Positions 1 through 7,620 of a DNA stretch of 39,777 bases are shown piece after piece. A program made the translations under genes and the position numbers. The notes below the pieces were generated by a model. That model was not told where the DNA came from, did not search any database, and saw only the letters and a program-made list of their open reading frames with translations. Source of the stretch: a virus; the IMG/VR virus record IMGVR_UViG_3300000234_000010, positions 1,600 through 41,376 of that record; one strand, written 5' to 3'. Each line of letters starts with the position of its first letter. The stretch's first letter is position 1.

Positions 1-299
1 ACAACTCGTACTGATTTGGAATACTACGCACTTGCTGCGGTACAGAGTTGGCAGAAAAGAATGAAAGACAACAAGTTCAAACTCAACAACAAGTTAAAAC
101 TAGTGATCTTGCCCAAAAGGTTGCTGCAATTAGACAACAAGAAACAAAAAGAGTAACTACAAATAATGCTGCAACCAAACGTAAAGCAGCAGCCCCGACT
201 AAAACAGGTTCAAGTAAACCTGCTGGGGTTATTGATTACTTAGATGATTCAGATGAAGCTTTTGATGATTGGTTTAGTAACCTACAAAAGCAAATATAA
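1..299 (+). CDS. Scaffold-like protein, 3' end, apparently frameshifted
   Basis: This is the 3' end of a gene that begins outside the window, directly upstream of the capsid gene, where phages usually keep the scaffolding gene. From position 1 one frame reads TTRTDLEYYALAAVQSWQ. From about position 54 a different frame (-1) reads KNERQQVQTQQQ and continues with a Lys/Gln/Ala-rich low-complexity linker to an acidic tail, IDYLDDSDEAFDDWF, before the stop at 297-299. Joining the two frames at the AAAA run at 55-58 gives one natural-looking protein. Read alone, the second frame could start only at a TTG at 48 with no ribosome binding site, and it has a stop at 12-14. An acidic, helical tail after a charged linker is typical of scaffolding proteins, but the assignment rests mainly on position. 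The frameshift may be a one-base sequence error or programmed slippage. Confidence 0.5.
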
Positions 300-316
300 A
301 AATTAGGAGATAAAAA

Positions 317-1558
317 ATGGCTACTCAAATTTATGGTAATGGTACTACCACCGCGTCAGCGGGTCAGAATACTATTGTACACTACTACGACCGAGCTGGT
401 ATTAAAGCAGCTAACGCAGTAAACGTATATCAACAATTTGCTTCTCGTAAGGAAATGCCTACTAACATGGGTAAGACTTTCAAGATTAGTAAATTCCTCC
501 ACATGTATGACCGTAAGCAGTTTGACACCAATGGTGATATTACTGCTGACTTCGCTAAATATGGTTACATGACTGCTCGTACTCTTGCTAACGTGAACGC
601 TACTATTTTAGCTGCTGCGTTAGGTGAAGGTGCTGGTGCTGTTAACCAGCGCAGTATTGAAAAGATTACTGTAGAAGGTTCATTTGCTCGCTATGGTGAG
701 ATGATTGAATATTCTGATGAAGTTGATCTTTTCTCAGAAGATATGATTCAGACTCGTTATCGTATGGAACTTGGCGAAAATGCTAACCGTATTAATGAAG
801 ATTTGATTCAGCGTGATATGTTGGCAACTGGTACTGTAGTGAATGCTGGTGCTGCTACTTCTGTAGCTACCATTGGTACTGGCTCGCTTGCTAACGGCTC
901 TACTGACTCTGTTAACGTAGCTAACTATGATCTGATGCGTCGTGCAGTTGCTAAGCTTGTACGTAACCGTGCTAAGCGTAACACCACAGTTGTAACTGGT
1001 TCAACTAAGATTGATACTAAGCCAATTCCACGTGCGTTCTACGCAATTATTCCTGCGCAGGTTAAGTTCGATCTTGAGAACCAAACTCGTGGTAATACCT
1101 ACGAGCGTGAATTTGCTTATGTGCCTGTACAGAAGTATGCGGATGCAAGTAACTTAGCAGAAGGTGAAGTTGGCGCTATGTATGAAGTACGCTTCATTGA
1201 AGCAGAAAGTGCGCTAGTACAACGTGGTGCTGGTGCAGCAATTCCTGCATCATATGTAGGTACACTAGCGTATACTGTCTTTGCAACTGATGCTGATGCA
1301 ATTGCTGTACGTGGTGTTGGTGCGGTAGCTGGTTCATATTTCGATGTGTTCCCAATCCTGTTCCCAACTCAAGACGCATTCGCAACTGTTGGCTTAAAGG
1401 GTAACAACAAGATTGTGTTTAACTCTAAATCTCCTGCAGATGTAGATCTGACCAATCCATACGGAACTAAGGGATTTTTCAGCTACAATTTTTGGTACGC
1501 GTCCTTGCTACTGTCTGAGGAAACACTGCTCAGAGTGAACGTAGCAGCTTCTCAATAA
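317..1558 (+). CDS. Major capsid protein, N4-gp56 family
   Basis: A 413-residue protein that should form the icosahedral shell. The stretch FYAIIPAQVKFDLE followed by FAYVPVQKYAD and GEVGAMYEVRFIE (about residues 240-300) matches the pattern of N4-gp56-type capsid proteins: an 'AIIP/H..v..DL' strand, then 'GE.G...gvRF.E'. The length is normal for that family. The start is an ATG preceded by an AGGAG-type site (TTAGGAGATAAAAA). The base composition is visibly richer in GC and in frequently used codons than the neighbouring genes, as expected for the most abundant virion protein. It follows the scaffold-like gene by 17 nt and is followed by two hairpins, the second a clear terminator, so it probably ends a high-level late transcript. 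Confidence 0.85.
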   Translation: MATQIYGNGTTTASAGQNTIVHYYDRAGIKAANAVNVYQQFASRKEMPTNMGKTFKISKFLHMYDRKQFDTNGDITADFAKYGYMTARTLANVNATILAAALGEGAGAVNQRSIEKITVEGSFARYGEMIEYSDEVDLFSEDMIQTRYRMELGENANRINEDLIQRDMLATGTVVNAGAATSVATIGTGSLANGSTDSVNVANYDLMRRAVAKLVRNRAKRNTTVVTGSTKIDTKPIPRAFYAIIPAQVKFDLENQTRGNTYEREFAYVPVQKYADASNLAEGEVGAMYEVRFIEAESALVQRGAGAAIPASYVGTLAYTVFATDADAIAVRGVGAVAGSYFDVFPILFPTQDAFATVGLKGNNKIVFNSKSPADVDLTNPYGTKGFFSYNFWYASLLLSEETLLRVNVAASQ

Positions 1559-1568
1559 TCCAACTAGA

Positions 1569-1624
1569 TAGTACCAACTAAAAATTGGTACTAATTTTAA
1601 TGCCTCATTCGAGGCATTTTATTT
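1569..1624 (+). terminator. Two tandem hairpins after the capsid gene; the second is an intrinsic terminator
   Basis: The first hairpin has a perfect 9-bp stem (TAGTACCAA 1569-1577 with TTGGTACTA 1585-1593) and a 7-nt loop. The second has a perfect 8-bp stem (AATGCCTC 1599-1606 with GAGGCATT 1611-1618), an ATTC loop and a T-rich tail, the layout of a Rho-independent terminator. Together they separate capsid transcription from the homing endonuclease gene. Confidence 0.85.
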
Positions 1625-1651
1625 GCTTATTACAAAATCTTCCTGTATACT
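1623..1651 (+). promoter_or_regulatory. Sigma70-type promoter for the homing endonuclease gene
   Basis: TTGCTT (1623-1628) and TATACT (1646-1651) are separated by exactly 17 nt and lie 28 nt before the chosen ATG. The -35 box overlaps the tail of the preceding terminator, so the endonuclease gene looks like an independent transcription unit. The call rests on pattern only. Confidence 0.55.
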
Positions 1652-1679
1652 TACGCAAGTAAACCAAGAAGAGAACAAA

Positions 1680-2723
1680 ATGCAATACCATTACACATAT
1701 AGAATTACAAATAAAACAACCCAAATGTTTTACATAGGAAGTAGAACATGTAACATCGAACCAGTAGGGGATATTGGGATTAAATATTTTACTTCCTCTA
1801 GTAACAAAGAATTTAAAACAGATTTTAAAGCTAATCCGTATAGCTACACTATTGAAGTATTGGAAGTTTTTAATAACAGAGAAGATGCAACAGCATATGA
1901 GATTGAGTTACATAACAAATATGAAGTAACAACTAATGCCATGAGCTATAACTTATCTAAGCAGACTTCTACAGGGTGGTCTACATTAGGTTATGAAATG
2001 CCAAAAGAAGCAAGAGAAAAAATCTCAAAAGGATTAAAAGGTAAACCTAAAACAGAACAAGCTAAGGCCAATATGAGAAAAGCTAGGTTAGACAATCCAT
2101 TATCAGAAGAGGCTATTGAGTCGATTAGACAATCAAAAATAGGGGTAAAAAGGCCACAACATGTTATTGATAAATTGGTAGAAACACATACTGGAAAAAT
2201 TATGTCAAAAGAAACCTGTGAAAAAATATCTATAGCCCACACAGGTAAAGTGCTGTCAGAAGAAACTAAACAAAAAATTAGTGATGCTAAGAGTGGGGTT
2301 AACCATCCATACTACGGAAAAATTTTAAGTGAAGAGCACAAAGAAAAAATAAGTAAATCATTAAAGAATATAGGCGGGTCTTTTAATGGTAAGCACCACA
2401 CTGAAGAAACCAAAGAAAAAATACGCCAAGCAAAATTAGGTAAAAAAGCTAGTGAAGAGGCTAAAGAAAAAATGAGGCAGACCAAAGCAATTAATAAAAT
2501 TACTGGACTAGATCACTTCTTAACATTGCCGGTAGACATATACAACTACAAAACCAAAGAACTAATTGCAAAAAATGTAAGTGCAAAGGAATGGAGCTTA
2601 ATAAATAAGTATGATGTGTCTGCAATCAGAAAAACTGCTAAAGCAGATAGATCAAAAGTGCATCATTGGAAAGATAATCCACACCATACAAAAGGGGTTT
2701 ACGCAACATATGCTCTCGCATAG
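1680..2723 (+). CDS. Free-standing GIY-YIG homing endonuclease with NUMOD3-type repeats
   Basis: A 347-residue protein of the GIY-YIG group I intron endonuclease type (Seg/I-TevI-like), which cuts intron- or gene-lacking alleles so that its own DNA is copied in. The N-terminal catalytic domain starts with HYTYRITN (the GIY strand) followed by QMFYIGSRT (YIG plus the Arg region). Residues from about 105 to 260 hold several copies of a DNA-binding repeat of the form 'S.E.K.KIS...G..HP.YGK', the NUMOD3 pattern, and the C-terminus (about 290-325) resembles a small helix-turn-helix module. I chose ATG 1680, preceded by AAGAGAA, over the upstream TTG at 1623, which lies inside the promoter and terminator. 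It sits between the capsid gene and a virion gene, with its own promoter, and no intron core surrounds it. It is more A-rich than its neighbours, consistent with separate origin. Confidence 0.85.
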   Translation: MQYHYTYRITNKTTQMFYIGSRTCNIEPVGDIGIKYFTSSSNKEFKTDFKANPYSYTIEVLEVFNNREDATAYEIELHNKYEVTTNAMSYNLSKQTSTGWSTLGYEMPKEAREKISKGLKGKPKTEQAKANMRKARLDNPLSEEAIESIRQSKIGVKRPQHVIDKLVETHTGKIMSKETCEKISIAHTGKVLSEETKQKISDAKSGVNHPYYGKILSEEHKEKISKSLKNIGGSFNGKHHTEETKEKIRQAKLGKKASEEAKEKMRQTKAINKITGLDHFLTLPVDIYNYKTKELIAKNVSAKEWSLINKYDVSAIRKTAKADRSKVHHWKDNPHHTKGVYATYALA

Positions 2724-2725
2724 CC

Positions 2726-2754
2726 TTTACACACAAACCATTATTGTGTATAAT
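2726..2754 (+). promoter_or_regulatory. Near-consensus sigma70 promoter upstream of the 2808 gene
   Basis: TTTACA (2726-2731), a 17-nt spacer and a perfect TATAAT (2749-2754) lie 54 nt before the next ATG. It begins 3 nt after the endonuclease stop codon and would restart transcription into the connector and tail genes. Confidence 0.75.
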
Positions 2755-2807
2755 ACAGACTGAACTTAAACAATTTTTAACTAAATAACCAATAGGATTT
2801 AGACAAC

Positions 2808-3293
2808 ATGGCAAAATCACTTGTAAGCTTGAAAGAAGAAGCTACTGAATTGAACATTGTATTTGATGAAAATATCAAAGCAACAGAATTACAAAAACTA
2901 ATTGACGAGCATTATGCGTCAGTAGCTAGTGAAGAAATTAAAGAAGAAGAAAACTTTAAAGATTCATATGAGAAAGATAAAGCTAACTTACCTCAGACTA
3001 TGAGACGAATCTCGAAAGCTGCTGAAGCAGAAGTTCGTAAGACTAAAGTAGTTATTGTTACTGATAATGACAGTCGAGTTAATAATAAGACGACTGTGGC
3101 TAGAGCTACATGTGCCAATGCGTACTTCGATTTGGGTGATATTGATATTCCACTTAATGAGCCAGTAGAGATTATGGTAGGTCATTTTAACTCGTTGCGT
3201 GAAAGAATTATCCCAGCACATATTGCTGATGGTAAAGGTAATAGCGCAGCAATTAATCGTGCTCGATACAATATTCAAATTATAAAAGACTGA
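2808..3293 (+). CDS. Virion protein of unknown function (possible head completion protein)
   Basis: A 161-residue protein I do not recognise with confidence. Residues 1-65 are charged and helical; residues about 75-160 look folded, beginning KVVIVTDNDSR and ending in a basic stretch NRARYNIQIIKD. It is the first gene of the run that continues into the connector and fibre genes, with the next ATG starting 1 nt after its stop. By position after the capsid gene it may be a head-completion or head-tail joining protein; this is inference. The ATG is preceded by AATAGGATTTAGACAAC (AGGA site) and by a strong promoter at 2726-2754. Confidence 0.6.
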   Translation: MAKSLVSLKEEATELNIVFDENIKATELQKLIDEHYASVASEEIKEEENFKDSYEKDKANLPQTMRRISKAAEAEVRKTKVVIVTDNDSRVNNKTTVARATCANAYFDLGDIDIPLNEPVEIMVGHFNSLRERIIPAHIADGKGNSAAINRARYNIQIIKD

Positions 3294-3294
3294 T

Positions 3295-4422
3295 ATGAAT
3301 ACTTGTGGAGTTAATAGACTCAAATTAACACCGAATGTTGATAATGAGTTTATATTTACTATTAAAGAAAATGGTAAAGTAACTCCTATGCCTATTAGTG
3401 TAAGTGGATCACCTATTGAATTATTGAGTAAGGAATATATTCAAAGCTCAGTTAGAACAGCTTCTTCGCAACCTGTTGAAGAAGTAAACAAAATAGTTGA
3501 GATAGGTTTTCCATATGCGTTTGTACTAGGGCAGAGTAACGTAACAAAGTCCGATACTCCTCCCACTGCTGGTAGTAGTGGAGTATTGTGGCAGAATACA
3601 GCAAATAGCACATTGTATAAATACGGTGGTGCTCACCCTTATAACGCTAATGATTGGGCTGTTGTAGCTGAAAAAATTACATTAGGTAGCAATGAATTAA
3701 TAATTAATTTATCGTATGCAATTGATATTCAAGAATTACCTATACTGAATAAGATAAAAAATTGGGCTGTGGCACTAGGGTACACTTGCAAAATATCTAG
3801 TAATAAATTATTAATTGAAAAAAATAATGATTTTACTTATACTTTTACTAGTGGCTTGAGTGGCAGGGTATCACAAGAGTATGTAAAAGGTAACGTAGGA
3901 ACTAATACTCAATATACTATGGTAGATACCATAAATGAGATAAACTTAAACTTTATACCCGCTACATTAAATTCAAATATACTAGTTAGGTTTAGTTTTC
4001 CTGTCATAGTTAATGGGGCAAGTTCTGCTGTATCTTCATATACGATTGTGAAAGGAAGTAGTGGTTACCCAGGATACCTTACTATTAAAATGCTAGGAAG
4101 TACTACAGCACAAGAAACTATTAGTAAACTTAAAATAATATTTACTGCTAATTCGGCAGGTACAGACTCCTTCGTATTTAAGTTTATTAGATTAAGTAAT
4201 AATGAAACAGTTGACCTAATTAAAGTACCTCAGATATTTGATGCAGCTAATGGAAAAGTAAAATTAGTTATTGAAACTAATGAAGTTAATGCTATGATTA
4301 GTTTGTTAGGTGAGGAAGTTGATAGGTACTATTTGAAATATGTGTATAGGTTATTGCTTGAAGCAGAAACTGCTATCAACGGTAGCTTTATAGCAGAAAT
4401 TAGGAAGGTGGCAATTGGCTAG
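3295..4422 (+). CDS. Structural virion protein, function unknown
   Basis: A 375-residue, beta-rich, Ser/Thr/Asn-rich protein without recognised catalytic motifs. Its middle (about residues 90-125) has the arrangement 'TPPTAGSSGVLWQNTANSTLYKY', a pattern common in phage head-fibre and decoration proteins that display small beta modules (quoted here as the region beginning TPPTAG and ending TLYKY). It lies in the virion block, starts immediately after the previous stop (TGATATG) and ends overlapping the next gene by 8 nt. A decoration, neck or appendage role is plausible but not shown. Confidence 0.6.
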   Translation: MNTCGVNRLKLTPNVDNEFIFTIKENGKVTPMPISVSGSPIELLSKEYIQSSVRTASSQPVEEVNKIVEIGFPYAFVLGQSNVTKSDTPPTAGSSGVLWQNTANSTLYKYGGAHPYNANDWAVVAEKITLGSNELIINLSYAIDIQELPILNKIKNWAVALGYTCKISSNKLLIEKNNDFTYTFTSGLSGRVSQEYVKGNVGTNTQYTMVDTINEINLNFIPATLNSNILVRFSFPVIVNGASSAVSSYTIVKGSSGYPGYLTIKMLGSTTAQETISKLKIIFTANSAGTDSFVFKFIRLSNNETVDLIKVPQIFDAANGKVKLVIETNEVNAMISLLGEEVDRYYLKYVYRLLLEAETAINGSFIAEIRKVAIG

Positions 4423-5977
4423 TACTGAATGTGAATTAGATTATACTAAAAAAGAATATGCCATTGTAGGTGATGATGTATTCTTTAGTTTGGATAATTC
4501 TGGTGGAATGCCGCCTTGGTTAGAAGAGTATATTAAAAACCTGACTTATAGAAGTATATATGAATTATATAATGGGTATGAAGGTGGGTTATGGGATGCT
4601 CTCGGATTAGGTAATATACTTGCTCCGGGGTTCAATATATTTGATTTGAGCGCAAATTTATTAAATGCACTGAGAAACTTAGAAGTTGCTAAGAATGACT
4701 ATAAGTTTTATGTAGATAAGAAAATTACTGATGATATGGCTTATGTTGCTACATTAGAAACTCTGAATGCTAGTATCGGTAGTAATGACGCTACTATTAA
4801 AAATTTACAATTAACATATGCGGATAGTTTTTCGGCAGTGGCTTCTCAAATATCTCTGCTAACAGCTACTACAGCTACGTCTAATGCTGAAATAGCCAAC
4901 ATAAGGACTGCAGCAGCGACGCAGACTGGGGCACTAGCGCAGCGTATTGATTCGCTAATTACTAGCTATACTGATCAAGATAGTAAACTTACCGCAACAG
5001 CAACAGCGGTACAGAGTTTGGAAACGTTCACAGGGGTAATAGATGGCAAAGTAACATCACATTCCCAGTACATAACTACGTTAAATGCTACAGTAAATGA
5101 CCATAATAACAGACTTAATGCAACATCAACAGCAATACAGCAGCTAGAAACTACTTCTACTAAACAAGGTAATGATATACTTTCACAAGGTACATCTATA
5201 ACCGCATTAGATGCAGCAGTAACTGACGAAAATGGCATTAAACTGGCAGGAAGTGGTAACACTACGGGACAAGTAGTAAAGACTGCAGTAAATACTGCTA
5301 CAGGGCAGATACAGACGTACTCTCTGTACAGTAATACTAATCAAATTGATATTAATGGCGTCAGATATTTAGATGGGTTTGGTATGTATTCTGGTGTACA
5401 TGGGGATAATGGTTTTGTATATGATTCCGAATTTTGGGTTGCGGCAGACAAGTTTAAAATATACCCAAGGAGTGCTTTAGATAATGCAGTCACAGAATCT
5501 GTTACTGTATATAATCCAAAAACTAAACAGAATGAAATTAAAAAACTAATTAAGTCAATACCTAATGCCGTGTCTATATTTTCAGTTGATACTGTAAATA
5601 GGCGAGTAGAGATTAATGGTGATTTAGTTGTAAATGGTACTATCACCACTAATAAAATAGGAAGTGGGGCAGTATCTGCTACAGAGCAGGCAGAAGGACA
5701 AGACACTATATATATTTCAGTGTACTTACCAGAACCCGGAGATGTTACAGTGTTTTATACCGCTAACATGACCACTGCTGTACAAGGCGCTACTATGTAT
5801 ATGAATAAAGATAATAGTAATTGGTCGGGATTTTTTGTAATGGATTCTGGTAATGCAGTTTCAGTAACACGCCCTTTTGTATATAAAAATTTAAGCGCTG
5901 GTTGGCATAGTTGGGGGTTTCATGACCCTACAAACGCGATGATACTGCATTTATATGCGTTGAGGTTAGTGCGATGA
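4415..5977 (+). CDS. Tail fibre or host-specificity protein, J-like C-terminal region
   Basis: A 520-residue protein with three parts. Residues about 1-85 form a folded N-terminus. Residues about 90-290 are a long Ala/Thr/Ser-rich heptad region typical of trimeric fibre coiled coils. Residues about 330-420 contain FWVAADKFKIYP, then a later strand VNRRVEINGDLVVNGTITT. This 'aDkF.I ... v.i.gdlvvnGtI' arrangement is the pattern seen near the end of lambda J-type host-specificity and tail-tip proteins. The last about 100 residues look like a small beta-rich tip, possibly receptor-binding. The start is TTG, overlapping the upstream stop by 8 nt, with AGGAAGGTGG as ribosome binding site; no closer ATG fits. 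It is followed with a 4-nt overlap by a probable fibre-associated protein. Confidence 0.7.
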   Translation: MASTECELDYTKKEYAIVGDDVFFSLDNSGGMPPWLEEYIKNLTYRSIYELYNGYEGGLWDALGLGNILAPGFNIFDLSANLLNALRNLEVAKNDYKFYVDKKITDDMAYVATLETLNASIGSNDATIKNLQLTYADSFSAVASQISLLTATTATSNAEIANIRTAAATQTGALAQRIDSLITSYTDQDSKLTATATAVQSLETFTGVIDGKVTSHSQYITTLNATVNDHNNRLNATSTAIQQLETTSTKQGNDILSQGTSITALDAAVTDENGIKLAGSGNTTGQVVKTAVNTATGQIQTYSLYSNTNQIDINGVRYLDGFGMYSGVHGDNGFVYDSEFWVAADKFKIYPRSALDNAVTESVTVYNPKTKQNEIKKLIKSIPNAVSIFSVDTVNRRVEINGDLVVNGTITTNKIGSGAVSATEQAEGQDTIYISVYLPEPGDVTVFYTANMTTAVQGATMYMNKDNSNWSGFFVMDSGNAVSVTRPFVYKNLSAGWHSWGFHDPTNAMILHLYALRLVR

Positions 5978-6387
5978 TAAAATACTATGGATATGATAAT
6001 GAAGGTAGAATAGTAATAACTGGAGAAACCGCATCAAAAGAAGCATTCGACAAAAACATTAAGTTATATACTGGCGTAACTTTCAAAACAACATCTGCAG
6101 ATGTAACTATTAGTACCCATTACTACGATGTTATTAATAATGTACTTGATAAGTTACCAATTAAACCTAATGAGGTAGCTAAGTTTAATTACGCTACTAA
6201 AAATTGGGATACCAACAGTAACGAGCTAGCTATTAGTGGCAGAAAAAAAGAATACCCATCAGTAGCCCAGCAATTAGATATGCTATACCATGCAATGAAA
6301 AATGGAGATATTCCAATTGCTCAGGCATGGGTAGATAAAATAGATGAAGTAAAAAATAAATATCCAAAGGAAATAGATAATGGCTAA
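5974..6387 (+). CDS. Small fibre-associated protein with the phage 'YPS..QLDM.YHAM' motif
   Basis: A 137-residue protein overlapping the fibre gene by 4 nt (ATGA). The C-terminal third reads KEYPSVAQQLDMLYHAM, then WVDKIDEVKNKYP. I recognise this segment as recurring in many phage tail-fibre-adjacent and tail proteins ('EYPs..dQLD.iyha...d.I..vK.kyP'), though its molecular job is unclear. The N-terminal two thirds are beta-rich. Position directly after the fibre gene suggests a fibre chaperone or an attached virion component. It overlaps the next gene by 8 nt, indicating coupled translation. Confidence 0.6.
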   Translation: MIKYYGYDNEGRIVITGETASKEAFDKNIKLYTGVTFKTTSADVTISTHYYDVINNVLDKLPIKPNEVAKFNYATKNWDTNSNELAISGRKKEYPSVAQQLDMLYHAMKNGDIPIAQAWVDKIDEVKNKYPKEIDNG

Positions 6388-6844
6388 TAGTATACCAATT
6401 ACTGATTTAACTAATGGTTCAGTAATCGCTAAGGAATGGGTAGGTACTGGAGTATTTGATGTACTTTTAGGCACTATGAATAAAAATATTGAACTACAAT
6501 ATACACAAGGCAGGATAGTAGGTAAAGACTACGCAGATGTGTACTTGAGTGGGTTACAAGCTACGTTACAGCAGTCAATAGAGTTTTTGTTGAAAAAAGA
6601 TTTGGTTTATTGGCAAATTGAAGTTGCTCAAAAAGAATTAGAGATAAAACAATTAGAAGTTGGAATTCGAGAACAAGAATTAGAATTAGCTAAACAAGAA
6701 TTGGAACTGAAGTATGCTGAAAGAACATTCAGGGATAAAGAAACTGCTAAGTTAGGATTAGACAACGTAATGAAGCAATCAGAAGAAGCTAGATTAGCAG
6801 ATCCACTGTTTGTGTATAAACCTAGATATTTGAGGACAATATAA
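6380..6844 (+). CDS. Virion protein with long coiled coil, function unknown
   Basis: A 154-residue protein. Residues about 1-65 form a conserved-looking globular start (AKEWVGTGVFDVLLGTM, then GKDYADVYLSGLQ). Residues about 70-135 are an uninterrupted charged heptad helix with repeated ELE/LELA units. The layout resembles small structural proteins that precede internal virion proteins in podophages. The start ATG overlaps the preceding gene by 8 nt and its stop overlaps the next start (TAATG), so the run 5974-9734 is translationally coupled. I see no catalytic signature. Confidence 0.6.
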   Translation: MANSIPITDLTNGSVIAKEWVGTGVFDVLLGTMNKNIELQYTQGRIVGKDYADVYLSGLQATLQQSIEFLLKKDLVYWQIEVAQKELEIKQLEVGIREQELELAKQELELKYAERTFRDKETAKLGLDNVMKQSEEARLADPLFVYKPRYLRTI

Positions 6845-7620
6845 TGGCTGTAATAGCAATTAATGAAGATTTGGATGTAATTAATAAGTACGTAACTCTA
6901 CTAGATGAAACAATGGGTGTGGATAGTATCTACATCCGCACTAAAGAGACGCTAACGGACTTAATTAGTAAGGGGGATATGAGTAGTGCTGATAGTGCTA
7001 AAGTCATCTCAGAAGTCCTTGGAAGTTTAAATACCAGCTTAGTTAATGCGACAATGAGTACTGCGCTGGAATGGGCTAAATCTGAAAAGGGAATTGAATT
7101 GCAGCTCGAAGAGTTGAAATACCAAGTAGATATTTTGGAACAGAAAAAGTTAATGGATATAGCTACTACCAATAAAATAAACGCAGAAATTGGTTGTTGT
7201 ACTACTCAATCCACTAAGTTGTATGGTCCGGGGGGTAAGACTGATAAAGAAATTGAATTAATGAGTCAGCAAATACTTACTGCGCAAGAAGAAACTAAAA
7301 TGATAGCTAGTAAGGTTAAAGAATCTCAGGCTAGTGTGTACAAGTTAGTTGCTGATACAATGGCCAATTTTGGTACTGCTAGTTATTCGATTAGTGAAGG
7401 TGGTGTTGGTGGTAGTGTAGGGATTGGTGCTGGTGCATTAGGTACTAGTCAGATTACTATTGCTACTAAGCAGGCTGCTGGGTATGCGTACAATGCGTGG
7501 GCTAATGCTTCACAAGCGTTGTCCAGTGTCGTAGCTATGCAGATGACTGAAGGCGCTACTACGAGTAATATTGGCGATCTGCTTGCATTAACATCAAAGT
7601 TGTCAAGTGCAGCAGTGTAA
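6844..7620 (+). CDS. Structural virion protein with coiled coil and Gly-rich C-terminal part
   Basis: A 258-residue protein. Residues about 1-75 are helical. Residues about 75-180 form a long coiled coil (ELKYQVDILEQKKL and following). Residues about 185-205 are a Gly/Ser-rich hinge, and a conserved-looking C-terminus contains KQAAGYAYNAWANASQALS. The same architecture occurs in a virion protein of several large podophages, which I recall only as a family-level resemblance without a defined function. Translation is coupled to its neighbours through TAATG junctions at both ends. A tail or ejection-apparatus component is likely. Confidence 0.6.
   Translation: MAVIAINEDLDVINKYVTLLDETMGVDSIYIRTKETLTDLISKGDMSSADSAKVISEVLGSLNTSLVNATMSTALEWAKSEKGIELQLEELKYQVDILEQKKLMDIATTNKINAEIGCCTTQSTKLYGPGGKTDKEIELMSQQILTAQEETKMIASKVKESQASVYKLVADTMANFGTASYSISEGGVGGSVGIGAGALGTSQITIATKQAAGYAYNAWANASQALSSVVAMQMTEGATTSNIGDLLALTSKLSSAAV

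Noticed and set aside
1623-1679. Upstream TTG start for the homing endonuclease
   Set aside because: It overlaps the terminator tail and promoter, has no ribosome site, and adds residues outside the GIY-YIG domain.
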